Assembly: GCF_002374315.1 (NCBI RefSeq) | Contig: NZ_NWUX01000007.1 | Span: 1 to 64,000, forward strand | Origin: Vreelandella nigrificans | Lineage (GTDB): Bacteria > Pseudomonadota > Gammaproteobacteria > Pseudomonadales > Halomonadaceae | Direction of reading: 5' to 3' | Length of the DNA stretch: 64,000 nucleotides | Shown: piece by piece, positions 1 through 7,425 of the stretch | Numbering within the stretch: position 1 is the stretch's first letter | Layout: each line of letters opens with the position of its first letter | Position numbers and translations under genes: made by a program | Notes under the pieces: model-generated | The model's input: the letters and a program-made list of their open reading frames with translations, nothing else | What the model was told of the DNA's origin: nothing | Databases searched by the model: none

Positions 1-18
1 GGCAGGAACATTCTGATT

Positions 19-396
19 CTACAAGAGAAAACCACTCGCCATCTTCGTTTTCAGGCCGGCCTCATGAATAAGGCGGGTTAAAGCCAATAGAAAAGGAATA
101 CCAATAACCCATGCGTAACTATTTAAAATAGATTCTAATTCTGGCAATGTGATCCGCATAACCCCGAAGGCTACGAATAGGCTAAAAAAACCGATAACGC
201 TAATGCGGCTGAGATTTTCTCTATCCTCATCTGTTGGTTCATGGCCGCACCGAAATAGAAATCTTGGGAAAATATTCTGTTTTGTAAAGTTTCGGAAACT
301 ATTGCTCAAGTTAGGCAAAATACTTGGGGTTGCCACATCAAGCGCTAACATTACCGTGCCTAACATACCAAGAAGTAGCGCTACTTCATTAATCAT
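19..396 (-). CDS. Small membrane protein of unknown function
   Basis: Not recognised as any named family. The 125-residue product has three hydrophobic stretches: near the N-terminus (EVALLLGMLGTVMLALDVA), in the middle (SVIGFFSLFVAFGVM) and near the C-terminus (YAWVIGIPFLLALT), so it is probably an inner-membrane protein. A longer reading to 495 is open, but its extra residues are translated from the end of the neighbouring insertion sequence. The ATG at 396 has an AGAGG ribosome site 7 nt upstream, so I chose it. The charged loop between segments 1 and 2 is probably cytoplasmic. The gene directly abuts the IS1182 remnant, so its own promoter may have been altered. Confidence 0.55.
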   Translation of the reverse strand: MINEVALLLGMLGTVMLALDVATPSILPNLSNSFRNFTKQNIFPRFLFRCGHEPTDEDRENLSRISVIGFFSLFVAFGVMRITLPELESILNSYAWVIGIPFLLALTRLIHEAGLKTKMASGFLL

Positions 397-619
397 CGTA
401 ATCCTCTTATTTAATTGACAACTACCAAGAGAGCTAACGAGGCTGTAGAAAAACCTGATTTCGAGCTGTTTCCACCGCCTGCTGCCCTTATTCATTTACC
501 CAGCCGGTCATCCGGCTGAGTAATATTAATATCGGCATTTAGCCACTTGAGCGCCCAGCTTAAGTCCGCTGAAGACCGCCTGCTGGGTTCACAAAGCAAC
601 TTACTCCGCTCTAAGCCCT

Positions 620-1997
620 TCATGATGCGGCCAAGTGGCCGTAATTCGCCAACTTCTCAATATTATGCACCAAGCAGTATAGCTGCCACTGGCCTTGCAC
701 TTTCTTCTTACCCCGAAGGCTGAAGCGGTTCAGTCTTTTCGTTGTGCCAATGTTGCCGAAGACAGGCTCCAAGACTGACATACGATGGCTGTAAATTTCT
801 TTGCCCTTGGGACTATCAACTCGGTACTTCATCCAGTCAGTATAATTGGGTAAGCGTTTGTTCTCGATAATAAAAGAAACTTGTCACCCTGCACCGTTGC
901 GATGGTCGGCCGAGCTCGGGTTCTGCATGCATCGGTATTTCTTTGAGCAGTGTCGACATTGCAGCAAACGCCCTTCAAAGTGTACCCAGGTCTTGCCATT
1001 GTCAGCTTCTCGTTGCCCGCAATAGGACAGTTTTTCACCGGTTGGGCAGATACACGTTAGCTCTACTGGATCAAACTGGAACGCGCTAGCTGGCGTCATC
1101 TCTCTCCAGCCTTTATCTGGTAAGTTCTGGTGGCGCTTGCCGTATTTGTTTTTCTGGTCGGTGAATTTCGGATCTCGGCTGCGGAACTGATTATCAGGGA
1201 TATAGCCATTAATCCGTCGCTCGTGAAGGTACTTCATATTGGGTTTACTCGTCTCATCCATGAGACTCGCCCTTCGGGCCAGCCTTCGGCTGTTCAAATT
1301 TATTCCCGATAAATTTGTCATTCGCGAAACCGGTATCGGCGGTGACGACGGTGCCTTTCTGGTAGATATTGTCCGCAATCCCCAGTTTCTTAAAACGGGC
1401 TTCGACCATTTCCAGTACGGGCTGCAAGGTGTGATGTTCCTGGCCTTCGCCGAAGGCCTGAGCGTCAATGACGATCTGGTGCTTTTTATCCACCGTGGCG
1501 GCGCCGTTATAGCCCTGGATCGTGCCCTTGCTTGTCGTCATTTTGGCACTTTCGTTATCGGTCAGATTACTCTTCACTTCCTTGATTCGCTTCCCCGGCC
1601 CATCCTTGGACTGTGCGTCTTTAGGAAACGATCCACTTTGTTCATGGCGGCATCTAGCGAGAGAATCGTCTTGGCCCGTCGGATATCTCTATCCAGATCG
1701 GCTTCCGTCTCGGCCTCATCACGCGCGTAGTGTTCCAGTAGGTGATGCCGAATCAGGCATCTCAGCTTCTCCCGCTTCTCACTCAATTCTTTGAGCGTGC
1801 CAGACCACTCTTTGGAGGCATCGGAGGACATCTTGCAGCCGTCAATGGCAAAGAGTTCGTTGCCCAGTAAGCCTTGTTCGTGGCACACCAGCAGTACTTG
1901 TTCGAATAGCGCTTCAATCTCATCGGCATGGCGGCTGACGAAGCTTACCAGTGTGGTGAAGCGGGGAACGGTATCGCAGGAAAGGGCTTTGAAAATA
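620..1997 (-). pseudogene. IS1182-family transposase, frameshifted and 5'-truncated
   Basis: Reading from 1997 downwards, the family-typical sequence HEQGLLGNELFAIDGCKMSS appears in frame one (1997-1574). The next frame (1577-1321) carries NGAATVDKKHQIVIDAQAFG and the DDE-region motif TADTGFAN. A third frame (1256-about 890) has INGYIPDNQFRSRDPKF and the C-rich segment CRHCSKKYRC. A fourth (about 890-620) has HRMSVLEPVFGNIGTTKRLN and the usual C-terminus LVHNIEKLANYG. At least three frame changes separate these blocks. The one near 1256-1320 is caused by a 64-bp insertion, listed separately. The normal N-terminal part is missing. No function is expected. Confidence 0.88.
1251..1320. repeat. 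64-bp multi-hairpin insertion inside the transposase pseudogene
   Basis: Four hairpins follow each other: GTCTCA-TCCA-TGAGAC (1251-1266), GCCC-TTC-GGGC (1269-1279), CAGCC-TTC-GGCTG (1280-1292) and CAAATTTA-TTCCCGA-TAAATTTG (1295-1317). Removing 1257-1320 restores continuous transposase reading (GFAND joined to ETSK), so it is an insertion. A possible 3-bp TCA duplication flanks it. It resembles a REP/MITE-like palindromic unit, but I cannot name the family. Confidence 0.6.
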
Positions 1998-2020
1998 GGG
2001 TATCCGGATTAACTGGTTGA
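1998..2020 (+). repeat. 23-bp inverted repeat, left copy
   Basis: The 23 bases beginning GGGTATCCGGATTAACTG recur perfectly, inverted, at 6015-6037. The two copies point inwards and bound about 4 kb containing lysR, azlCD and the PheS-like gene. The left copy cuts the IS1182 transposase reading. They look like terminal inverted repeats of a mobile unit, but no transposase is encoded between them and no clear target duplication is seen. Confidence 0.6.
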
Positions 2021-2288
2021 CAGTTCCCCTATATGATGTGGCATCTATTCCTATGCTCTCCGGCATTATTCGGTTGATATAATTAGGATGCTGAGCGGTC
2101 TTATACAGCCAGTAGCGCTGCCTGATCGATCAAAGATCGTCCAATGTCGCTAGCCAACAGACGATCGTAGTAGCTAGCTTTTGGGAATCATGTGCCCGCT
2201 ACCAGGATACGGCTGGCCTGGGGCTGTTGCGCTCCGCCCTCGACCGGCCATAGGGGTATCGGGCTACCGCCGCTCGCTGAGCGACGGC
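2021..2288. other. Non-coding stretch inside the left end of the 4-kb block
   Basis: No convincing gene. There is a short palindrome, CTGATCGATCAAAGATCG (around 2122), and otherwise unremarkable sequence before the 3' end of the LysR gene. Confidence 0.4.
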
Positions 2289-3155
2289 TCAATCCGCCGT
2301 GCTGCGCAGCGTCCTGATCAGCAGCTGATAGAGGCTATCGACGGCTTCGTTGCTCTGAGAGGCCTGACTGCGATAGGCCGCCACCGCCATGGGCTCCAGC
2401 GGGCCCAGACCATGCTTGCCTCCAAGGATCTCCAGGTGGGGCGGGGCACTGCACCGCGTCAACACGGCAACGGCAAGGCCGCTCTCCACCGCGGCGATCT
2501 GCCCTGCCAGGCTGGAGCTGTTGTACACCACCCGGTAGCGGCGTCCCTGCAGAGCCAGGGAATTGATGGCACTGCGCTTGGCGAGGCTCGCGCTCTCGTA
2601 GACAGCGATGGGCAACGGGTCGCGCCGCCAGGTAGGAAATTCCGGCGAGCCGACCCACACCATCGATTCATGGAACAGGAGGGTGCCGTGACGCGGCTGG
2701 TCCCGCGAGACCAGGGCGAGGTCCAGGTCGCCATTCTCGACCTGCGGAATCAGTGCGGTTGACTGCTCGCAGCTCAGCTCGATCTCCACCGCTCCGTGCT
2801 GCGGCGCGAAGCGCTTCAGCACCGGAGTCAGGTAGCGGGCCGCATAGTCATCTGGCACGCCGAGACGGATATGCCCGGTCAGCACCCGGCCGTGAAACGC
2901 CGCCTGGGTCTCGGCGTGCAGGTCGAGCATCCTGCGGGCATAGCCCAGCAGCCGCTGCCCTTCCGGGGTGAGCTGCTGCGACCGAGGCCCTCGTTCCAGG
3001 AGACGATGCCCCAGAGCGGCCTCCAGCTTCTTCAGCTGCATGCTCACCGCCGACTGGGAGCGATGCACCTCCGGGGCGGCGGCGGAGAGTGAGCCGGCGT
3101 CCACCACCGCGACGAAGCACTTGAGCCAGTCGATTTGCAGATCTTGGTAGGCCAT
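2289..3155 (-). CDS. LysR-family transcriptional regulator, divergent from azlCD
   Basis: The 288-residue product starts at the ATG at 3155, giving the standard LysR N-terminus with a winged helix-turn-helix (residues about 5-65, including LSAAAPEVHRSQSAVSMQLKKLE), followed by the substrate-binding domain that senses a small molecule. The usual family length is about 300. It is divergent from azlC with a 113-bp gap holding a LysR-type box. By the family rule it probably controls azlCD and its own gene; the inducer might be a branched-chain or other hydrophobic amino acid (inference). The gene is much richer in GC than the DNA on either side of the block, fitting acquisition with azlCD. Confidence 0.9.
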   Translation of the reverse strand: MAYQDLQIDWLKCFVAVVDAGSLSAAAPEVHRSQSAVSMQLKKLEAALGHRLLERGPRSQQLTPEGQRLLGYARRMLDLHAETQAAFHGRVLTGHIRLGVPDDYAARYLTPVLKRFAPQHGAVEIELSCEQSTALIPQVENGDLDLALVSRDQPRHGTLLFHESMVWVGSPEFPTWRRDPLPIAVYESASLAKRSAINSLALQGRRYRVVYNSSSLAGQIAAVESGLAVAVLTRCSAPPHLEILGGKHGLGPLEPMAVAAYRSQASQSNEAVDSLYQLLIRTLRSTAD

Positions 3156-3169
3156 ACGCTGCCATATGA

Positions 3170-3184
3170 ATTCGATATTCGAAT
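3170..3184. promoter_or_regulatory. Candidate LysR operator (T-N11-A box)
   Basis: ATTC-N7-GAAT (ATTCGATATTCGAAT) lies 15 bp before the lysR start and about 85 bp before azlC. It has the interrupted palindrome typical of LysR-type binding sites, in the right divergent position. Confidence 0.55.
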
Positions 3185-3268
3185 ACCTAATAGCAAAATC
3201 ATTCGCTTTAATCAAGAGATGGCCCGCGGCATAGTGACGTCCATGGCATGAGACAGGAGGAGCACGGC

Positions 3269-3997
3269 ATGGCCAACGAGATGACAAGTGACGAGGCGGC
3301 ACTGCATCGCCTGGACGGGGCGCTAACGTGGCAAGGGTTCAGGGAACTAGTACCCATCTCGCTGTTCGTCATCGTCTTCGGCGCCGCCTTCGGCCTGGCG
3401 GCGACTCAGGCTGGGCTGAGCGATGCGTCCATCGTCATCATGAGCACCCTGGTTTTCGCGGGTGCTGCACAGTTCGCGTCTCTGGAGTTGTGGGGGCCAC
3501 AGATCCCGCTCTTTACGATGATGCTCACCGTATTCGCGATCAATGCCCGGCACCTGCTGATGGGCGCTACGCTCTACCCCTGGTTGCAGCCACTCAAGCC
3601 GGCAAAGCGCTACGGCGTGATGCTGGTGGCTTCCGATGCCAACTGGGCCATGGCCATGCAGGCGTTCAGCCAGGGCCGGCCGGGGCTGGGGCTGCTGCTG
3701 GGCGGTGGAATCGCCCTATGGAGCTTCTGGGTCCTCGGCACCTGGCTGGGTCTGTACTTCGGCAACGCCGTGAGCGACCCCGCGAGCCTAGGACTGGACA
3801 TGGTGATGGGCTGCTTCCTGCTCGCCATGGTAGTGGGCGGCGAGAAGAACCTGCGTATGCTGGTGATCTGGGCGGCGGCGGCGGGCGCCTCCCTGCTGGC
3901 CTATCGCTACCTGCCGGAAAACAGCCATGTGGTCGTGGGCGCCATCGCCGGTGGCCTGGTCGGCCTCTTTTGGGGGAGTCGTGACCATGAGTATTGA
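3269..3997 (+). CDS. azlC: AzlC-family branched-chain amino acid exporter, large subunit
   Basis: AzlC and AzlD together export branched-chain amino acids and related analogues across the inner membrane. The 242-residue product has several membrane segments and the AzlC hallmarks: FVIVFGAAFGLAATQAGL near the N-terminus, FAGAAQFASLELW, and INARHLLMGATLYPWL. The chosen ATG at 3269 has a strong GGAGGA site 9 nt upstream; the in-frame ATG at 3248 would add seven residues and has no such site. Its 3' end overlaps azlD by 11 nt, so the two are translationally coupled. The divergent LysR gene is the likely regulator. Confidence 0.93.
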   Translation: MANEMTSDEAALHRLDGALTWQGFRELVPISLFVIVFGAAFGLAATQAGLSDASIVIMSTLVFAGAAQFASLELWGPQIPLFTMMLTVFAINARHLLMGATLYPWLQPLKPAKRYGVMLVASDANWAMAMQAFSQGRPGLGLLLGGGIALWSFWVLGTWLGLYFGNAVSDPASLGLDMVMGCFLLAMVVGGEKNLRMLVIWAAAAGASLLAYRYLPENSHVVVGAIAGGLVGLFWGSRDHEY

Positions 3998-4295
3998 GGC
4001 AGGCAACCCGAGCGCGCTCGCCATCATTCTGATCATGGCGGTGGTGACCCTGGTGACACGCTGGGGTGGCGTCTTCGCGATGTCCTTCGTGCCCATCGGC
4101 TACCGCGTCAAACGGTTCATTCACGCCATGTCCGGCTCGGTGCTGGTGGCGCTGCTAGCGCCGCTGGCGATCACCGGTGACAATGGCGCCCGCCTGGCCC
4201 TGCTGACCACTGCCGTGATTATGCTGACGCTGAAGAAGCCACTGCCAGCGATCGCCGGCGGTATTCTGGTGGCGGCACTGTTCCGTCAGATGTAG
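3987..4295 (+). CDS. azlD: AzlD-family branched-chain amino acid exporter, small subunit
   Basis: This is the small partner of AzlC. The 102-residue product is almost wholly hydrophobic, with the family pattern AVVTLVTRWGGVF, then PIGYRVKRFIHAM and SVLVALLAPLAI, and a final membrane helix (PAIAGGILVAALF). The start at 3987 lies inside the last codons of azlC (11-nt overlap), typical of this pair. Length and order match the family. Like azlC it is GC-rich. Confidence 0.9.
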   Translation: MSIEAGNPSALAIILIMAVVTLVTRWGGVFAMSFVPIGYRVKRFIHAMSGSVLVALLAPLAITGDNGARLALLTTAVIMLTLKKPLPAIAGGILVAALFRQM

Positions 4296-4378
4296 CCATA
4301 CCCCAGCGCCACGGGCGCGCTGCGTTTTCTACATAAATGTCGAGCAGCACCCAGGGGAAAGCCCGGGTGCGGTTGCTT

Positions 4379-5503
4379 TCAACTACCATCCTGCGCCAGT
4401 TCTTGGCGTTCACCTTGGTGGAGTAGGCAATAGACTTGGTTGCGGATAAGGTTGGCATCTTCGTCGGTCAGAGTCCGCTCCAAGTGTCGGAGGGTCAGTT
4501 GCAGCAGGATATTCTTTTGCCCTGGCTTCATTCCCATGCGTTGATGGGCCGAGGCCGGTAGATCCTCAAACCCCGTTTCCGCCTTGATCAGCAGAGCTTC
4601 AATGTTCTCCGCTTCGGGCAACCGTTCGCGGACCATGTCGCCGATCAGTTCTTCGTTAATCCAAGTATCGACGCAGAGAGATAGGTCCCGACGGATGGGA
4701 GGCATCGCAGATACCGGTCTGTAGGTATCCAGGTCATTCATCTGCGTGCGTACGCGCGGGTCTTCACTTCGCAGTAGCCGAATATCGGGGATTCTCTTGC
4801 GCAGCATCAGCAACCGATCGAGCCCCAGGCCCATGGCCAAACCAGTATGGCCAGTAAGGCCCGCTTGATTCAGTATCTCGCGTGCCGCTAGGCCGCACTC
4901 ACCAACCTCAATCCATTCATCCCGCCAACGAACGTCGATTTGTATCCCGTGCTCGGTGTAAGGGTGTGGCGACGCCAGGGTTCGCCACTCCAGGCCGGGT
5001 ACGGCAGCGGCCATAACAACCGAAACCATTTGCTGTAACTCGGATACGGACATCCTCGATCCTTGGTTAGCATCCACCACTCGCCAGAGGTCCAGCTGGT
5101 GCGGTTCACCACAGTGTAAGCGGTCGATGCTGTCGCGCCGATAGACTAGTCCCGGTAAGAGCAGCAACAAGTCGTTGGGTGGATCCAGGCTCAGCCCGTC
5201 CAGTAGATCTGGAATGGCCGCCGACGTCTGGGTGCGCAGGATATAACCATCGGCTACGTAGCGTGTGTAGCGAGCGTCCCGCGCCGCACCTTCCGGTGGA
5301 TAGCCCAAGCGATCGTAGTTGTTAGCAATTGGCACAACAGAGCCGCTGCGAACTAAGAGCTGTTTGCAGCCCCATTGCTTGATGAGCGCTTGTCTGATTT
5401 CTTGAATCAGCAACTGCATGGCATGCGTACCCTGGCGCGGATTGGTCAGGTCCGTAAGGTTGAGGGCAGAGCATAGTGCTTCGGGTGATAACAACGTAGA
5501 CAT
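4379..5503 (-). CDS. srmL: Stand-alone PheS-like ligase with FDX-ACB domain, not the housekeeping PheRS
   Basis: The 374-residue protein has a class II aminoacyl-tRNA synthetase core of the phenylalanine alpha-subunit type. Visible are motif 2 (VYRRDSIDRLHCGEPHQLD, about residue 140), the amino-acid pocket region (IEVGECGLAAREILNQAGL) and motif 3 (GLAMGLGLDRLLMLRKRIPD). These are followed directly by an anticodon-binding-like FDX-ACB domain (PIRRDLSLCVD to the end). This fused layout resembles mitochondrial PheRS and lacks the N-terminal coiled coil of bacterial PheS; no pheT lies nearby. From memory, families of this kind are annotated as a PheS-related ligase of unknown function (SrmL); I could not check this. 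The substrate is unknown. It follows a promoter, a short peptide ORF and a terminator, so expression is probably attenuated. Confidence 0.8.
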   Translation of the reverse strand: MSTLLSPEALCSALNLTDLTNPRQGTHAMQLLIQEIRQALIKQWGCKQLLVRSGSVVPIANNYDRLGYPPEGAARDARYTRYVADGYILRTQTSAAIPDLLDGLSLDPPNDLLLLLPGLVYRRDSIDRLHCGEPHQLDLWRVVDANQGSRMSVSELQQMVSVVMAAAVPGLEWRTLASPHPYTEHGIQIDVRWRDEWIEVGECGLAAREILNQAGLTGHTGLAMGLGLDRLLMLRKRIPDIRLLRSEDPRVRTQMNDLDTYRPVSAMPPIRRDLSLCVDTWINEELIGDMVRERLPEAENIEALLIKAETGFEDLPASAHQRMGMKPGQKNILLQLTLRHLERTLTDEDANLIRNQVYCLLHQGERQELAQDGS

Positions 5504-5585
5504 TTTCTGATTTCTCCGGGATGTAGGGTGCCGGCGGAAAAATCAGGCGTTATTCATCAAATTATCAATGAATGGGAGGCCGCCT

Positions 5586-5628
5586 GAAAGCAAAAACCCC
5601 CAGGATCTGGCTCGGGGGTTCCGCTTTC
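5586..5628 (-). terminator. Terminator/attenuator hairpin between leader peptide and PheS-like gene
   Basis: On the minus strand, a stem of AACCCCC(GAG) with CTGGGGGTT is followed by a short T-run, and outer GAAAGC/GCTTTC arms can extend the pairing. It lies 14 nt after the short peptide ORF and about 80 nt before the PheS-like start, the layout of a translation-coupled attenuator. Confidence 0.65.
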
Positions 5629-5641
5629 AGAGGTGTACAAT

Positions 5642-5707
5642 TCACCGCCCGCCGATGCCGTAAGGATCCCGAGGGTACATAAATCGCGGAGTGAGGCGAA
5701 CTGCCAT
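5642..5707 (-). CDS. Short leader-type peptide upstream of the PheS-like ligase
   Basis: A 21-codon ORF starts at 5707. Two further in-frame ATGs (5719, 5725) could lengthen it to 25 or 27 residues. The C-terminus reads FMYPRDPYGIGGR and is rich in Tyr, Pro, Arg and Gly. It sits between a promoter-like sequence and a terminator hairpin, so it may be an attenuation leader for the ligase gene. The composition is not a run of Phe codons as in the classical pheM leader: only one Phe is present. It might instead be a peptide substrate of the ligase. No clear Shine-Dalgarno site is visible and coding is unproven. Confidence 0.45.
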   Translation of the reverse strand: MAVRLTPRFMYPRDPYGIGGR

Positions 5708-5726
5708 GTATGAAATCATGATCATA

Positions 5727-5756
5727 AACCTAGCATGGGCGCTCTTGCCCTGTCAA
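5727..5756 (-). promoter_or_regulatory. Candidate promoter for leader peptide and PheS-like gene
   Basis: On the minus strand TTGACA (5756-5751) is followed after 18 bp by TAGGTT (5732-5727). This would start RNA near 5720, just before the short peptide ORF. Confidence 0.45.
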
Positions 5757-5759
5757 AGC

Positions 5760-6014
5760 CTGCCCCAGGCAGAATGGGTTTGTGCCGCAGTGCTCACCAG
5801 CGGGCTTCCAGCAATGAGAGCAGCCTAGCCAGTCTGTCCGCTGCCACGCATCATCAGGACAGGTCACTTCCCTCGAGCACACGATTCTCCCCGAGATCCC
5901 TGGCTTATCTGATGCCGTCGAGCGGATGGCGGCTTGGCCCCTCCTCGTCGGATCGGATCCACCGCTTATCTGGACACCCTCAATTTCGATCAAGTGAACA
6001 TACTGAGCAAGCTA
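5760..6014. other. Non-coding right arm of the 4-kb block
   Basis: No gene recognised. On the minus strand near 5976 there is GGGTGTCCAGATAA, a loose echo of the terminal repeat (GGGTATCCGGATTAA), which might be a second recombinase or transposase binding site. Confidence 0.3.
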
Positions 6015-6037
6015 TCAACCAGTTAATCCGGATACCC
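6015..6037 (-). repeat. 23-bp inverted repeat, right copy
   Basis: Perfect inverted partner of 1998-2020. It ends one base before the stop codon of the next acetyltransferase gene, where an attC site would be expected, so the insertion seems to have replaced or displaced that cassette's recombination site. Confidence 0.6.
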
Positions 6038-6038
6038 A

Positions 6039-6494
6039 CTATTTATTAGGAAAATATTCTAGTATCTCATCGCCCGCATCATCAAATAGACCAGTGGAAC
6101 GCCAGCCTAGGTGTCGGTAAAAGCCATATGAGCGAGTTTTCGGATCGGATGAGCATCCGAGGAAAAGTCTTTCAAATCCTAAAGAATGGAAAGACTCAAT
6201 CATTTGATTTAATAGTGCTTTGCCAACACCTTTACTTTCATATTCTGGTAATAGTGCCAGGACAACAATTTCTCCAGCTTCGCTGTCACCGAAGCAATAG
6301 CCAATAATCGTCCCTTCACTAACACCAACGTAACTAGGCAAAGAGCCATCGCTAATTCCTGCTTTCCAGCTCTCTAAAGTAATACCGAGTTCTTCCAATT
6401 GTTCGACAGAGAAAGCATTTTCTCTCGTTTTTCCTCTCAAAACGATGCATTCGGCCGTATCGTCAGGCGTTGCTATCCTGTATGCAACTTTCAT
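6039..6494 (-). CDS. GNAT-family N-acetyltransferase, integron-cassette type
   Basis: The 151-residue GNAT protein would transfer an acetyl group from acetyl-CoA to an unknown amine. The acetyl-CoA binding region is VVLALLPEYESKGVGKALLNQM (about residues 80-100), followed by the C-terminal FYRHLGWRSTGLF typical of the fold. The ATG at 6494 is preferred over 6506 because GGAG lies 6 nt before it. An attC site lies immediately upstream, so it behaves as a gene cassette in the same orientation as the next one. Its own downstream attC is absent, cut off by the 23-bp repeat. The substrate cannot be told from sequence. Confidence 0.85.
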   Translation of the reverse strand: MKVAYRIATPDDTAECIVLRGKTRENAFSVEQLEELGITLESWKAGISDGSLPSYVGVSEGTIIGYCFGDSEAGEIVVLALLPEYESKGVGKALLNQMIESFHSLGFERLFLGCSSDPKTRSYGFYRHLGWRSTGLFDDAGDEILEYFPNK

Positions 6495-6528
6495 TAGGTG
6501 CTCCATATTTAGTTCTTGGTTGTAGACC

Positions 6529-6585
6529 TAACGCCGGAATTAAACCGCGCTGCGAAGCGGCGTCGGCTTGAATGAATTGTTAGGC
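6529..6585 (-). other. Integron attC site (57 bp)
   Basis: On the minus strand the site runs from GCCTAAC (6585-6579) through an imperfect palindrome containing GCCGACGCC and GGCGTTAGG-like arms, with the core complement CGTTAGG at 6535-6529. Size and layout match the short attC sites found after many resistance-type cassettes. The stop codon of the elaA-like gene lies inside its first core site, as is usual in cassettes. Confidence 0.85.
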
Positions 6586-7041
6586 TGTACTGACGGACTC
6601 TTTAACCATATCAACATGAGGTATGCCATCCTCATCGTATGGTTTTCCGACAGACTGAAAACCCAGTGACTCGTAAAATTCCTGCAAATAAACTTGCGCC
6701 CCAATTTTTATCCCGCAGCCAGGAAATTTTATCTCGGTGAATCTTATGGTTTCTATCATTAGTTGTCGGCCGATTTTCAGCTCGCGGAAATTCTTAAGGG
6801 TCATAACGCGACCGATAGAAGGCTGGCTGTACTTGACTCCAGGATCAACAACTCTTGCATAAGCCGCAAGCTCATCGTTCAAGAAGACAGATAGGTGCCA
6901 AGCATGAAGATCCATATCGTCAGTTTCTTGGTAGGGACAATTTTGCTCTACAACAAAAATCGATTCGCGAGCCTTGATAATTTTGTGTAACTCCAATGCG
7001 GAGAAAGACTCTAATCGGTGCCATCTAAACTCAAGGCTCAT
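6580..7041 (-). CDS. ElaA-like GNAT acetyltransferase in a gene cassette
   Basis: The 153-residue protein matches the ElaA-type GNAT layout: N-terminal FSALELHKIIKARESIFVVEQ, then CPYQETDDMDLHAWHLSV, the acetyl-CoA site IGRVMTLKNFRELKIGRQLM (about residue 80) and the end FYESLGFQSVGKPYDEDGIPH. The ATG at 7041 has AGGAG 7 nt upstream; an open extension to 7098 runs into the upstream attC and is unlikely. Its TAA stop overlaps the downstream attC. Gene plus attC (about 6529-7091) form a complete cassette. The acetyl acceptor is unknown. Confidence 0.88.
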   Translation of the reverse strand: MSLEFRWHRLESFSALELHKIIKARESIFVVEQNCPYQETDDMDLHAWHLSVFLNDELAAYARVVDPGVKYSQPSIGRVMTLKNFRELKIGRQLMIETIRFTEIKFPGCGIKIGAQVYLQEFYESLGFQSVGKPYDEDGIPHVDMVKESVSTA

Positions 7042-7085
7042 ATCACTTCTCCTCTTGGGTGAATCGTCGTTATTATTTGGCTGCA

Positions 7086-7213
7086 GCCTAACGTCCAATT
7101 AAGTAGCCCGAAACGCTACTACCAACTCTCCGCATAACACCGTAAACACCAAATTCAACGCAAACCAAAAATGCCACGCGTTGAGGGTCTGCTTGAATTG
7201 TTTGTTATAACGC
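7086..7213 (-). other. Long VCR-like integron attC site (128 bp)
   Basis: On the minus strand it starts GTTATAACAAAC (about 7210), includes CTCAACGCGTGGCATTTTTG and GTTGGTAGTAGCG, and ends at the core GACGTTAGGC (7086-7095). The length and internal words resemble the repeats of Vibrio-type superintegrons rather than the short attC at 6529. Two attC types next to each other imply cassettes of different origin. Confidence 0.8.
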
Positions 7214-7217
7214 AATT

Positions 7218-7425
7218 CTATGACTTCGATTTTTCACCTAAATACTCGGTAAAACGTAAAAGATAACCATCTGGATCTTGTATCAGAAACTCTTTTTGCC
7301 CCGATAGTGTTTCGCCAACGTCATACCATGTTTCATCGGGATCATATCGTTGATTTCTGATCCCAAAACCGAGGATTTCACAATAAAATCTCAGTGAAGT
7401 TTGATACCGACAATTGAGCTACCAT
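7218..7425 (-). pseudogene. Glyoxalase/VOC-family gene, frameshifted and internally deleted
   Basis: The start (ATG at 7425) encodes VAQLSVSNFT, and after a frame change the reading continues SLRFYCEILGFG, the usual VOC N-terminus. It then jumps to the C-terminal part RYDPDETWYDVGE and FLIQDPDGYLLRFTEYLGE. The middle 50-60 residues expected for a ~120-residue VOC protein are missing, so there is both a deletion and a frameshift. VOC proteins include glyoxalase I and bleomycin-binding resistance proteins. This copy sits as a cassette with the attC at 7086-7213 and is presumably dead. Confidence 0.7.

Larger units (their letters stand above)
439..1997 (-). mobile_element. Degenerate IS1182-family insertion sequence, truncated
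   Basis: The element has one recognisable end (starting GAGGCTGTAGAAAAAC at 439) beyond the transposase C-terminus. The other end is missing: the transposase reading runs straight into the 23-bp inverted repeat at 1998. All coding information is on the minus strand and split over several frames. It is inactive as it stands. The loss of the transposase N-terminus exactly at the repeat suggests that a later insertion or recombination removed the left end. Confidence 0.85.

Noticed and set aside
2181..2762. Long plus-strand open frame over the LysR gene
   Set aside because: It is an antisense shadow of a GC-rich LysR gene; its translation is low-complexity and resembles no family.
3328..4124. 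Open frames overlapping azlC on both strands
   Set aside because: They arise from high GC in other frames; azlC and azlD have clear family motifs and coupling.
5730..6049. Two open frames in the right arm of the 4-kb block
   Set aside because: No family-like sequence, no ribosome site, and one runs through the inverted repeat.
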